A stretch of DNA of 6,476 nt from an uncultured Verrucomicrobia subdivision 3 bacterium (GTDB lineage Bacteria > Verrucomicrobiota > Verrucomicrobiae > Limisphaerales > CAMLLE01). A model generated the notes under the pieces. It was given only the letters and a program-made list of their open reading frames with translations. It did not search any database and was not told the DNA's origin. The stretch is taken from positions 1 through 6,476 of the forward strand of contig CAMLLE010000186.1 in the NCBI GenBank assembly GCA_946480555.1, written 5' to 3'. The position numbers and the translations under genes are program-made. This document shows positions 1 through 6,213 of the stretch, in pieces (position 1 is the stretch's first letter; every line of letters starts with the position of its first letter).

Positions 1-1151
1 CTGTTCGTCTGTGATGAACCGTGGTTGTCGATTGCAGATCCGGAAAGGTTGGTCACGCTGTTCGACGATATGGCGGCGCCTTCGGAAGGACTGGTGGTCG
101 GGCGAAAGGCAGCCACTGCAATGCGTGTTCCTCCCGAAGCCAGAATCAGCAGCGCCGATCCTGCCAGCAATGCCCCAGCCATCGCGCGCCACGTCAGCCG
201 CAGGGCAGGGCGGTAGCCCGGAACGAGGAGGCGCTGGATGCGATCGGAGAGGGACGAACGCTCGTGACCGTCGAAAGCCGGTGCGGCAATCGGGTTCAGC
301 GCCTGTTCGGCAACACGGAGCAGCGTCTTCGCGTACTCGCCAGGCGCGCCGCTGCGTTCGATTGCCAGCGCGTCGCAGCAGGCTTCGCGTTCGCGCCGGA
401 TTTGATGGCTGATCCACCAGACAAACGGGTTGAAGAAGAAAATCGCTTCGGTGAAAAGTTGGAAGAGATTGGCCAGATAATCGCCGCGGCGGATATGCGC
501 CAGTTCGTGCAACAGGATGAATCGGATCTGCTCGTGCGAAAGTGTCGTCACGAGCGACAGTGGAAGAATCAGGGTCGGCATCCAAACGCCAACGACTGCT
601 GGCGAAGTGAGCTTTTCGGTTACAGCGATGCGAATACTACGTCTGATTTTGAGCGCTTTCCGGGCTTCAAGCAGAAGCGTTGAAATCGAGTCGTGCTTCA
701 GCGGTTGGCACGAACGTCGGAGCTTCTCCGCCCCGGCAACCTGCGTTCCTGCGCGCAGCAACATCAGCCCTGCGCCCGAAATCCAGAGCAGCGCGCACCA
801 AGCGGTCCAAGGCAGCGGCCGGGCTTTGGGAGGCGGGACTGGTTTCGCCATGGCAACGACGTATGGTTCGCCGGCGATGTCATGGACAAGGGCATTTGGG
901 ATTTCTGGGGTGATGCCGGGAAACGCGGAGGGAACGGGTTGCCGCATCGAGGACCAGGTCAGCAAACCTGCAACTGGAACGGCAAACAACGCGAGCATTG
1001 ACCAGCGATAGCGCGCGGTCGGGCACCGGCAAAACCGGAGCGCTATCGCCAGGACAGCTGCCGCCGCGGCGCCCTGCCACAAGGTGTGAAGCAGTGTTTT
1101 GACGAACACTGCCCATTCGGGCGACGTGAAGCTGTTCAGAAGTGTGTTCAT
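1..1151 (-). CDS. blaR1: BlaR1/MecR1-type M56 family membrane metalloprotease, partial (C-terminus beyond window)
   Basis: The reading frame stays open from the ATG at 1151 to the left edge: 383 codons without a stop. Known role of the family: a membrane zinc protease that, on sensing a signal, causes inactivation of its partner BlaI-type repressor. Seen: hydrophobic segments near residues 14-39, 50-66, 115-134 and 322-346; an S-P-x-V-x-G-x-W-x-P stretch (183-192) typical of M56; the zinc motif HELAH (H215, E216, H219); and EACCD, whose E256 lies 37 residues after H219, the spacing of the third zinc ligand in BlaR1. An NPFVWW segment lies between them. All catalytic residues are therefore present. 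The start overlaps the blaI stop as ATGA (1148-1151), so translation is probably coupled. After the fourth hydrophobic segment only about 37 residues are visible, rich in Ser, Thr and Asn, so the sensor domain is unknown. A penicillin-binding sensor cannot be assumed. Confidence 0.93.
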   Translation of the reverse strand, partial: MNTLLNSFTSPEWAVFVKTLLHTLWQGAAAAAVLAIALRFCRCPTARYRWSMLALFAVPVAGLLTWSSMRQPVPSAFPGITPEIPNALVHDIAGEPYVVAMAKPVPPPKARPLPWTAWCALLWISGAGLMLLRAGTQVAGAEKLRRSCQPLKHDSISTLLLEARKALKIRRSIRIAVTEKLTSPAVVGVWMPTLILPLSLVTTLSHEQIRFILLHELAHIRRGDYLANLFQLFTEAIFFFNPFVWWISHQIRREREACCDALAIERSGAPGEYAKTLLRVAEQALNPIAAPAFDGHERSSLSDRIQRLLVPGYRPALRLTWRAMAGALLAGSALLILASGGTRIAVAAFRPTTSPSEGAAISSNSVTNLSGSAIDNHGSSQTN

Positions 1152-1546
1152 GCCTTGCCTTCAGGGTTCCGCTTCTCGTGATCCGCGATGATGGCTTTGA
1201 TCCGGTCCAATTCTTCGCGGCTCAGTTTTTTAGTATCCAGCAGGCATTGAAGCATGGGACTGAGTGCGCCGTTGAACGCGTTCTTCAACGCGTAGAGCAG
1301 TTCGCCCTTTTGCGCCTGTTCGCGCGAAACGGCGGAGCGATACAGCGTGGGCGTCCGCTTCTTGTCCGTTTTGAGAATCCCCTTGGCGGCCATTCGATCC
1401 ATCAGGGTGCGAACGGTGCTGTAGGTCCAGGCGGTTTGCTTGTGCAGCTTCTGTTGAATGTCCGGCGCGGTGCACGGCTCCTTTTCCCACACGGCCTTGA
1501 TGATGGTCCACTCGGCCTCGGTCAGTTCAATTTCAGGTTTGGGCAT
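1148..1546 (-). CDS. blaI: BlaI/MecI/CopY-family winged-helix transcriptional repressor
   Basis: The product is 132 residues, close to the usual 120-130 for the family. The N-terminus has the family pattern L-T-E-A-E-W (8-13) followed by V-W (19-20). The recognition-helix region is W40-T-Y-S-T-V-R-T-L-M-D-R-M with K-G-I-L after it (55-58), the DNA-binding wing motif of BlaI. The C-terminal half (about 75-122) is a dimerisation segment ending in LSREELDRIKAII. BlaI proteins are cut in this half after the BlaR1 signal; residues 88-93 (KNAFNG) lie near the expected region, but I cannot place the cut. The start is supported by GGAG at 1556-1553, six bases before the ATG. It is transcribed leftward with blaR1, and two matching operators lie just upstream, so autoregulation is likely. 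The genes it controls outside this window are unknown, and no beta-lactamase is visible here. Confidence 0.95.
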   Translation of the reverse strand: MPKPEIELTEAEWTIIKAVWEKEPCTAPDIQQKLHKQTAWTYSTVRTLMDRMAAKGILKTDKKRTPTLYRSAVSREQAQKGELLYALKNAFNGALSPMLQCLLDTKKLSREELDRIKAIIADHEKRNPEGKA

Positions 1547-1571
1547 GGTTCACTCCGGCGTTGCGGGCGTA

Positions 1572-1600
1572 ACTGTCTCTACAACTGTAGAGCGCGTCAA
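1572..1600 (-). promoter_or_regulatory. Candidate blaI-blaR1 promoter
   Basis: On the minus strand, TTGACG (1600-1595) matches five of six bases of the sigma-70 -35 consensus. Seventeen bases further on is GACAGT (1577-1572), a weak -10 that matches TATAAT at positions 2, 4 and 6 only. Operator 1 fills the spacer, which supports this placement. A start near 1565 would leave a short leader carrying the GGAG ribosome site. The -35 is convincing; the -10 is uncertain. Confidence 0.45.
1577..1592. promoter_or_regulatory. BlaI operator 1 (proximal to blaI)
   Basis: A perfect dyad, CTCTACA-AC-TGTAGAG, with 7-bp arms around a 2-bp centre. The core TACA-NN-TGTA is the known BlaI/MecI operator core. 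It lies 31-46 bp upstream of the blaI start, between a TTGACG -35-like hexamer and the likely transcription start, so a bound repressor would block RNA polymerase. Confidence 0.9.
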
Positions 1601-1608
1601 GGGAAAAC

Positions 1609-1624
1609 CTCTACAAGTGTAGAG
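1609..1624. promoter_or_regulatory. BlaI operator 2 (distal)
   Basis: A second perfect dyad, CTCTACA-AG-TGTAGAG, identical to operator 1 except for one centre base. The two centres are 32 bp apart, close to three helical turns, so two repressor dimers would sit on the same face of the DNA. It lies upstream of the -35-like hexamer of blaI and 238 bp before the helicase start. Confidence 0.9.
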
Positions 1625-1670
1625 ATGGCGCGTCGTGGGTGGCGGATCGCCTCAACGGGAGTGCGGAAGG

Positions 1671-1711
1671 GAACATTCAACAATGAACATTCGACGCTCA
1701 ACATTCATGGC
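1671..1711. repeat. Short direct repeat, three AACATTC units at 14-bp period
   Basis: AACATTC occurs at 1672-1678, 1686-1692 and 1700-1706, each exactly 14 bp after the last. The first two units share GAACATTC followed by a similar A/C-rich tail. From memory, similar AACATTCA-type tracts are common between genes in Verrucomicrobiota and give spurious Asn/Ser/Thr-rich translations. Function is unknown; it lies between the operators and the hairpin. Confidence 0.6.
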
Positions 1712-1735
1712 CGTGATTGGGAAGCTCTCGTGTGG

Positions 1736-1804
1736 GTAGGAGACGACGTGAGGAGTCTCAATTCTTGCCCCAATTGTCGTGAGGCCCCTTACGTCGTCTT
1801 CTAC
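1736..1804 (+). repeat. Long intergenic inverted repeat / hairpin upstream of the helicase gene
   Basis: The arms 1736-1759 and 1781-1804 are 24 bases each with a 21-base loop. In plus-strand RNA, 20 pairs are Watson-Crick, three are G-U (left-arm positions 5, 15 and 21) and one is an A-C mismatch (position 19). On the minus strand the three G-U pairs become C-A mismatches, so the fold favours the plus transcript, the direction of the helicase. The right arm ends 57 bases before the helicase start. No T-run follows, so it is not a typical intrinsic terminator. It could be a structured leader or a dispersed REP/MITE-like repeat; I cannot tell which from one copy. Confidence 0.7.
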
Positions 1805-1861
1805 GAGGCTGGCTCATGTTCTTCCTTCTCTTTCACAGACGGCGCCGGTACGGTTTTCGGC

Positions 1862-3883
1862 ATGTCACGCGACTACGTGTTGCAGCCGTTCCGGCCGGCA
1901 ATCCATTTGCAGATCGATTACGCGCGCGAGCTGAACGAACAGCAGTGCGCGGCCGTCACGGCGTCGCCGGGGCCGGCACTGGTGATCGCGGGCGCCGGAT
2001 CCGGCAAGACGCGCACGCTCACCTATCGCGTCGCGTATCTGCTGGAGCAGGGGATTCCGCCGGATCGCATCTTACTGCTGACGTTCACAAACAAGGCCGC
2101 GCGCGAGATGATGCGTCGGGTGGCGGATCTGCTCGGGCACGAGCTTTCCGAGCTGTGGGGCGGAACCTTCCATTCGATCGGTAATCGCGTTTTGCGACTG
2201 CATGCCAGGCTGCTCGGATACGAACGCGACTTCACCATTCTCGATCGGGAGGATGCCAAGCACCTGATCACGGCCTGCATCGCGGAGGCGGAGATTGACA
2301 CCAAGGCGACACGTTTTCCCAAGGCTGAAGTGCTGGCTGATGTGTTTTCCATGGCGTTGAACACGCAGCAATCCGTTTCGGAATTGCTGCACGAACAATA
2401 CGATCACTTCAGCGCCCTGGCAGATGACATTGCGAAAGTGCAGGCCTTGTATGCCGAACGGAAACGCACGACGAACGCGATGGATTTCGACGATCTGCTG
2501 GCCTTGTGGCTGAAGCTGCTCAAGGAACATGACGACGTGCGCGAGCAGTATCAGCGGCGGTTTCAATTCGTGCTGGTCGATGAGTATCAGGACACCAACA
2601 AGCTCCAGAGCGAGCTGATCGATTTGCTGGCCGCCCGCGGCAAGAACGTCATGGTGGTGGGCGATGACGCGCAAAGCATCTACGCGTGGCGCGGCGCGAA
2701 CTTCCAGAACATCCTCAAGTTTCCGGACCGCTATCCGGGCGCGCAGGTTTACAAGATCGAAACCAATTATCGCAGCACGCCGGAGATTCTCACCGTCGCC
2801 AATTCAGTCATCCGCGGAAACGCGAACCAGTTTGCAAAGGAGTTGAGCGCGGCGCGCAAATCCGGGCAGAAGCCGGTGCTGGTGACCTGCACCGATGCGT
2901 CGGAACAGGCGGCGTTTGTCGCGCAGCGCGTGCTGGAACTGCGCGATGAAGGGATCGAACTGAAAGAGATGGCGGTGCTTTATCGCTCCCATTTTCACGC
3001 GCTGGAACTGCAGCTCGAACTGACGCGGCGCAACATTCCGTTCAGCATCACCAGCGGCATCCGCTTCTTCGAACAGGTGCACATCAAGGACGTTTCCGCG
3101 TATTTGAAGCTCGTCACCAATCCGCGCGACGAGTTGTCGTTCAAGCGCCTGGCGCAGCTGCTGCCGGGCGTTGGCGGCAAGGGCGCGGACAAGCTCTGGC
3201 AAAAGCTGCTCGCAGAACTGGCGACTTCAGAAACAGACGGGCCCGCTGAAACGCCGCGGCTCGCCACCGCGCTTTCCAAAATTTCAGCCGCCGTTCCCAA
3301 GAAGGCAGCCGTCGCATGGGCGCAGTTCTCCGCCACGCTGGCGCAGCTCGAAGCGCGCGACATTCGGGACGACGCGTCGAAGATGATCACGCTGGTGATC
3401 GACGCCGGATACGAAGATTACCTGGAGGACACGTATCCGAATTACAGCACGCGGCTGGACGACATTGAGCAGTTGGCAGTGTTTGCGCGGCAGTTTCAAA
3501 GCGTCTCCGAATTCCTCACGCAGCTGGCGTTGTTGACGAATGTCGAGGCGGAGGACGATCAAACTGGAAACAAGGACGACGAGCAGATCAAGCTCTCGAC
3601 GATTCATCAGGCCAAGGGCCTCGAATTCAAGGTCGTCTTCGCGATCATGCTTTGTGAAGGGCTGTTTCCGTCCGCGCGTTCGCTCGAATCGGTTGAAGGC
3701 GAGGAAGAGGAGCGGCGCTTGTTTTACGTGGCGGTGACACGGGCGAAAGATGAGCTTTACCTCAGCCATCCGCTCATCCGCACCATGCCAGGCGGCGGGA
3801 GCGACATGATGCAGCAGCCGTCGCGGTTTCTCGGCGAAATCCCGCGGGAGCTGATCGAGGAATGGAATCTTCGACGCTATTGA
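1862..3883 (+). CDS. UvrD/Rep-family ATP-dependent 3'-5' DNA helicase (superfamily 1A)
   Basis: A 673-residue helicase expected to unwind DNA in repair or at stalled forks. All SF1A motifs are seen in order: Walker A AGAGSGKT (43-50, K49, T50), motif Ia TFTNKAA, GGTFHSI (Ib), Walker B/DEYQD (240-244), motif III GDDAQSIYAWRG (from 267), motif IV NYRS (302-305), motif V TIHQAKGLE (580-588), and motif VI YVAVTRAK (622-629). It ends about 44 residues after motif VI, so it lacks the C-terminal Tudor-like tail of PcrA/UvrD; its length equals that of E. coli Rep. The start ATG at 1862 precedes an N-terminus (MSRDYVLQPF) like those of PVC-group helicases and leaves about 30 residues before the Q-motif region (LNEQQ). 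The frame is open upstream to 1142, but that stretch runs antisense to blaI and through the intergenic repeats, so it is not coding. No clear Shine-Dalgarno is visible. I cannot choose between uvrD, pcrA and rep as the symbol. Confidence 0.95.
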   Translation: MSRDYVLQPFRPAIHLQIDYARELNEQQCAAVTASPGPALVIAGAGSGKTRTLTYRVAYLLEQGIPPDRILLLTFTNKAAREMMRRVADLLGHELSELWGGTFHSIGNRVLRLHARLLGYERDFTILDREDAKHLITACIAEAEIDTKATRFPKAEVLADVFSMALNTQQSVSELLHEQYDHFSALADDIAKVQALYAERKRTTNAMDFDDLLALWLKLLKEHDDVREQYQRRFQFVLVDEYQDTNKLQSELIDLLAARGKNVMVVGDDAQSIYAWRGANFQNILKFPDRYPGAQVYKIETNYRSTPEILTVANSVIRGNANQFAKELSAARKSGQKPVLVTCTDASEQAAFVAQRVLELRDEGIELKEMAVLYRSHFHALELQLELTRRNIPFSITSGIRFFEQVHIKDVSAYLKLVTNPRDELSFKRLAQLLPGVGGKGADKLWQKLLAELATSETDGPAETPRLATALSKISAAVPKKAAVAWAQFSATLAQLEARDIRDDASKMITLVIDAGYEDYLEDTYPNYSTRLDDIEQLAVFARQFQSVSEFLTQLALLTNVEAEDDQTGNKDDEQIKLSTIHQAKGLEFKVVFAIMLCEGLFPSARSLESVEGEEEERRLFYVAVTRAKDELYLSHPLIRTMPGGGSDMMQQPSRFLGEIPRELIEEWNLRRY

Positions 3884-3893
3884 TTTGAGTCAA
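3880..3893. promoter_or_regulatory. Candidate FNR/ANR/DNR-family binding site
   Basis: TTGAT-TTGA-GTCAA matches the ANR/DNR consensus TTGAT-N4-GTCAA exactly and FNR TTGAT-N4-ATCAA in nine of ten bases. It overlaps the helicase stop codon and lies in the 44-bp gap ahead of the cupin operon. FNR/CRP-family activators at this kind of site respond to low oxygen or nitric oxide, which fits the genes downstream. Its centre (3886.5) is 41.5 bp before position 3928, the A of the cupin start codon. Functional binding is inferred. Confidence 0.6.
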
Positions 3894-3913
3894 TTCGTTC
3901 GCGCAGGCCGTGT

Positions 3914-3926
3914 GCGACAGTGTCGC
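3914..3926. promoter_or_regulatory. 13-bp dyad just before the cupin start
   Basis: GCGACA-G-TGTCGC is a perfect inverted repeat with 6-bp arms and a one-base centre, ending two bases before the ATG at 3928. The centre is too short for an RNA loop at full pairing, so it is more likely a protein-binding DNA dyad or chance. It also contains GACAGT (3916-3921), which would sit at -12 to -7 if transcription began at 3928. Confidence 0.3.
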
Positions 3927-3927
3927 C

Positions 3928-4317
3928 ATGAACGAAAAGCCTGTGATTGATCCGGCAGAAGAAGCCATTCTGTCGTTGGAGAGCGAAACCCGGTTTGCAC
4001 CGAACGGAATTGTCAGCCGCACCATCCTCCGCACGCCAAATTCGCGCGTTGTGTTGTTCGGATTTTCCGAAGGCCAGGAGCTGACGGAACACACCTCGAC
4101 GCAGCACGCCGTCATTCAGATCCTCTCCGGCGAATGCGAATTCTCCTTGGGCGGCAAACCACACAATCTGAAGGCCGGCGATTTCCTTTACATGCCGCCA
4201 AGCCTGCCGCACGCGGTTCGCGCGACGAAACAGTTCTCCATGTTGCTGACGCTGTCGCGTCCGGCGGCTGCAGCCGAGTTCGCCTTCAAACCCAGCACCA
4301 TTGCCGCCGCTCGATGA
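3928..4317 (+). CDS. Small cupin-domain protein, first gene of the cupin-DUF2249-membrane protein-DUF59 operon
   Basis: The product is 129 residues with a single conserved cupin barrel (about 35-115). Motif 1 is seen as G49-x5-H55-x4-H60 with the following I-L-S-G-E (65-69); motif 2 is G84-D-F-L-Y-M-P-P-S-L-P-H95. H55, H60 and H95 are candidate metal ligands, as in cupins generally; the glutamate of motif 1 is not clearly in place. The substrate is unknown. The family includes small metal-binding or sensor proteins, and close relatives are often found beside DUF2249 genes. An in-frame GTG at 3910 would add six residues; I prefer the ATG at 3928, which begins a normal N-terminus (MNEKPVIDP). 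No Shine-Dalgarno is visible before either start. The stop overlaps the next start as ATGA (4314-4317). Confidence 0.88.
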   Translation: MNEKPVIDPAEEAILSLESETRFAPNGIVSRTILRTPNSRVVLFGFSEGQELTEHTSTQHAVIQILSGECEFSLGGKPHNLKAGDFLYMPPSLPHAVRATKQFSMLLTLSRPAAAAEFAFKPSTIAAAR

Positions 4318-4826
4318 AAACTGAGGTTCTCGATCTCCGGGAAGATTTCCGCCAGGGCCGGCCGCCGTTTGCGAAGATCATGGCCGCCGCGGCTAGAGTG
4401 GATGCTGGCGACGCGCTGATGCTGGTCACGCCCTTCGAACCTGTGCCGTTGTTCGGCGTGCTGGCGCAGCAAGGTTTCTCCAATGCGAGCCAGCAATTGC
4501 CGAGCGGAGATTGGGAAATTCAATTCATTCGCCAGGGTGCGACCAATGAATCATGGGACGCGGCTGAAGCCAAAGCACCTTGCGGTTGTTCGGCGAAACC
4601 CGCGGGCGGCGCGAAGGTCGAAGTGGACACGCGCGGCATGGAACCGCCGCAGCCGCTCGTGACCATTCTTGAAGCATTGGCGGCACTTGCGCCGGGCGCA
4701 GAACTACACGCCCGGACCGGACGACGACCGATGCATCTTTACCCGCAGCTCGAAGCCCGCGGCTTCGCTGGCGAAACCGAGGAACAATCCGATGGAAGCT
4801 TCATTACCATTATCCGCCGCAGTTGA
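4314..4826 (+). CDS. Tandem DUF2249 domain protein
   Basis: A 170-residue soluble protein with two copies of the DUF2249 fold. Copy 1 (about 4-73) opens with V-L-D-L-R (D7, R9) and has P-F-E-P-V-P-L-F (40-47). Copy 2 (about 102-169) opens with V-D-T-R-G-M-E-P-P (D105, R107) and continues with a P-M-H-L-Y-P stretch and a closing G-S-F-I-T-I-I-R-R. The linker holds a Cys-Gly-Cys (C90, C92) that could bind a metal. Biochemical function of DUF2249 is not established; the family is commonly linked to nitrogen-oxide metabolism genes. The gene overlaps the cupin stop by 4 bp, with no clear ribosome site of its own, so it is probably translated by coupling. It overlaps the next gene by 35 bp. Confidence 0.87.
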   Translation: MKTEVLDLREDFRQGRPPFAKIMAAAARVDAGDALMLVTPFEPVPLFGVLAQQGFSNASQQLPSGDWEIQFIRQGATNESWDAAEAKAPCGCSAKPAGGAKVEVDTRGMEPPQPLVTILEALAALAPGAELHARTGRRPMHLYPQLEARGFAGETEEQSDGSFITIIRRS

Positions 4827-6213
4827 ACGGCCCGTGCGCAAGCCCGCTGCCACCACCGCTGCGAAAGTTCCGGCATCGTCGATTTCACTTCCGCTGCGGT
4901 TCATGATCACGGGCATCCTGGCGCTGGCGCTGGGCGTCGTGTGGCTCGTGCTGCAGCCGTCCGTGCTGGCGACGTATCACTACAACCAGCACGTGATCGC
5001 GCTGACGCACCTTTTTGTGCTCGGCTGGATTTGCACCATCGTGATGGGCGCGATGTATCAACTCGTTCCGGTGGCGCTGGAAACCAAGCTCTACAGCGAG
5101 CGCCTGGCGAAGTTTCAATTTCTGATTCACGTCGTCGGATTCGTTGGGATGGTCTGGATGTTCCGAAAATGGAACATGACCGATGTCGGCCATTACGGTT
5201 CGGCGCTCGGATTCGGCGTCGCGTTGTTCGTTTACAACATCGTTCGCACGCTGCTGCGCGTTCCGAAGTGGAACGTGATCGCCACCGCCGTGGCGTCGGC
5301 GTTGGGCTGGATTGGCCTGACGATCCTTGCTGGACTGATGCTCGCTTGCGCGAAGGTCACGTTTGACCCCGATGCTGAAGCAACGATGGCTTCGAACATT
5401 GTGAACAGCATCGCAAGCGTGGTGCGCCGGTTTGATCCGATCTCCGCGATGCACGCGCACGCACATCTGGGGGCGGTTGGGTTCTTCGTGATGCTGATCG
5501 TGGGCGTCTCCTACAAGCTGATCCCGATATTCACTCTGAGCGAGATTCAATCGCCGCGTCGCGCGCTGGCATCGGTGGTGATGTTGAACGCCGGTTTGAT
5601 CGGAGCCTTCGTCTGCATCCTGACGCGCAGTCCATTGAAGGTTGGGTTTGCGGGACTGATCGCGGTGGCACTTGTGATTTATGGCTGGGAATTGGTTGCC
5701 ATCTTGCGCGCGCGCAAACGCGGCCCGCTCGACTGGGGCATCCGGTATTTCCTCACCGCGGTGGCGCTGATGCTTCCGCTGTCGCTGATTGGAATCGCTC
5801 TCGCGTGGCCGACATTACCGATGAATGCGAAAACCGGGCAGCTGGAAAACGTGTATGGCTTCCTCGGCCTGATTGGTGTGGTGAGCTTCGCGATCATCGG
5901 CATGCTCTACAAAATCCTGCCGTTCCTGGTTTGGTTCGGCGCCTACAGCAAACATATCGGCCTCGCGAAAGTGCCGGCGCTGGCGGACCTCTATTCGGCT
6001 ACCTTGCAGGTGATCGGTTACTGGAACTTTCTCGCGGGGCTGGCGGTGACGATTACAGGGACGCTCCTGGCGAGTGAACTTTGGATTCGCATCGGCGGCA
6101 GTTTGATTGCGCTGAGCGTCGGAACGCTGTTGATCAACGTGCTGCGAATTGTCAGCCACCTGGTGCATCCGCAATTGCTGCCGCTGGGACGACCCGCGAC
6201 GAAGACTTTATGA
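4792..6213 (+). CDS. Twelve-helix membrane protein related to heme-copper oxidase subunit I / NnrS-like proteins
   Basis: A 473-residue integral membrane protein with about 12 predicted helices after a roughly 33-residue Ala/Pro-rich cytoplasmic N-terminus. A motif recurs three times at fixed internal spacing: H73-x4-G78-x7-G86-x2-Y89-Q-L-V-P, H225-x4-G230-x7-G238-x2-Y241-K-L-I-P, and F357-x4-G362-x7-G370-x2-Y373-K-I-L-P. This matches the three four-helix units of heme-copper oxidase subunit I, with the motifs in the places of helices II, VI and X. Further histidines cluster at H63, H67 and at H221, H223 (HAHAH). The third unit has Phe in place of His, so the helix X heme ligands are missing. 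Role: probably heme or copper binding linked to nitric oxide, inferred. The start ATG at 4792 has GAGGA (4779-4783) eight bases before it. The gene overlaps DUF2249 by 35 bp and DUF59 by 4 bp. Calling it a terminal oxidase would be unsafe. Confidence 0.85.
   Translation: MEASLPLSAAVERPVRKPAATTAAKVPASSISLPLRFMITGILALALGVVWLVLQPSVLATYHYNQHVIALTHLFVLGWICTIVMGAMYQLVPVALETKLYSERLAKFQFLIHVVGFVGMVWMFRKWNMTDVGHYGSALGFGVALFVYNIVRTLLRVPKWNVIATAVASALGWIGLTILAGLMLACAKVTFDPDAEATMASNIVNSIASVVRRFDPISAMHAHAHLGAVGFFVMLIVGVSYKLIPIFTLSEIQSPRRALASVVMLNAGLIGAFVCILTRSPLKVGFAGLIAVALVIYGWELVAILRARKRGPLDWGIRYFLTAVALMLPLSLIGIALAWPTLPMNAKTGQLENVYGFLGLIGVVSFAIIGMLYKILPFLVWFGAYSKHIGLAKVPALADLYSATLQVIGYWNFLAGLAVTITGTLLASELWIRIGGSLIALSVGTLLINVLRIVSHLVHPQLLPLGRPATKTL

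Noticed and set aside
21..1011. Plus-strand open frames across the left end
   Set aside because: They are shadows of blaR1, whose minus-strand frame carries HELAH, EACCD and membrane segments.
1781..1815. Intrinsic terminator at the long hairpin
   Set aside because: No T-run follows the right arm on the plus strand, the 21-base loop is large, and the upstream gene faces away.
1142..1861. An open frame joined to the helicase that would add 240 N-terminal residues
   Set aside because: It runs antisense to blaI, crosses both operators, the repeat tract and the hairpin, and has low-complexity composition. The family N-terminus begins at the ATG at 1862.
3910..3927. GTG at 3910 as the cupin start
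   Set aside because: It adds only MCDSVA, lies inside the 13-bp dyad region and has no ribosome site; the ATG at 3928 is the simpler choice.
3884..3927. Terminator between helicase and cupin genes
   Set aside because: The only dyad has a one-base centre and no T-run, so read-through from the helicase remains possible.
4792..6213. Naming the membrane protein as a working cbb3 oxidase subunit I or as NnrS
   Set aside because: The third repeat lacks histidine and no helix VII His pair is seen, and I could not match the sequence to NnrS with certainty.
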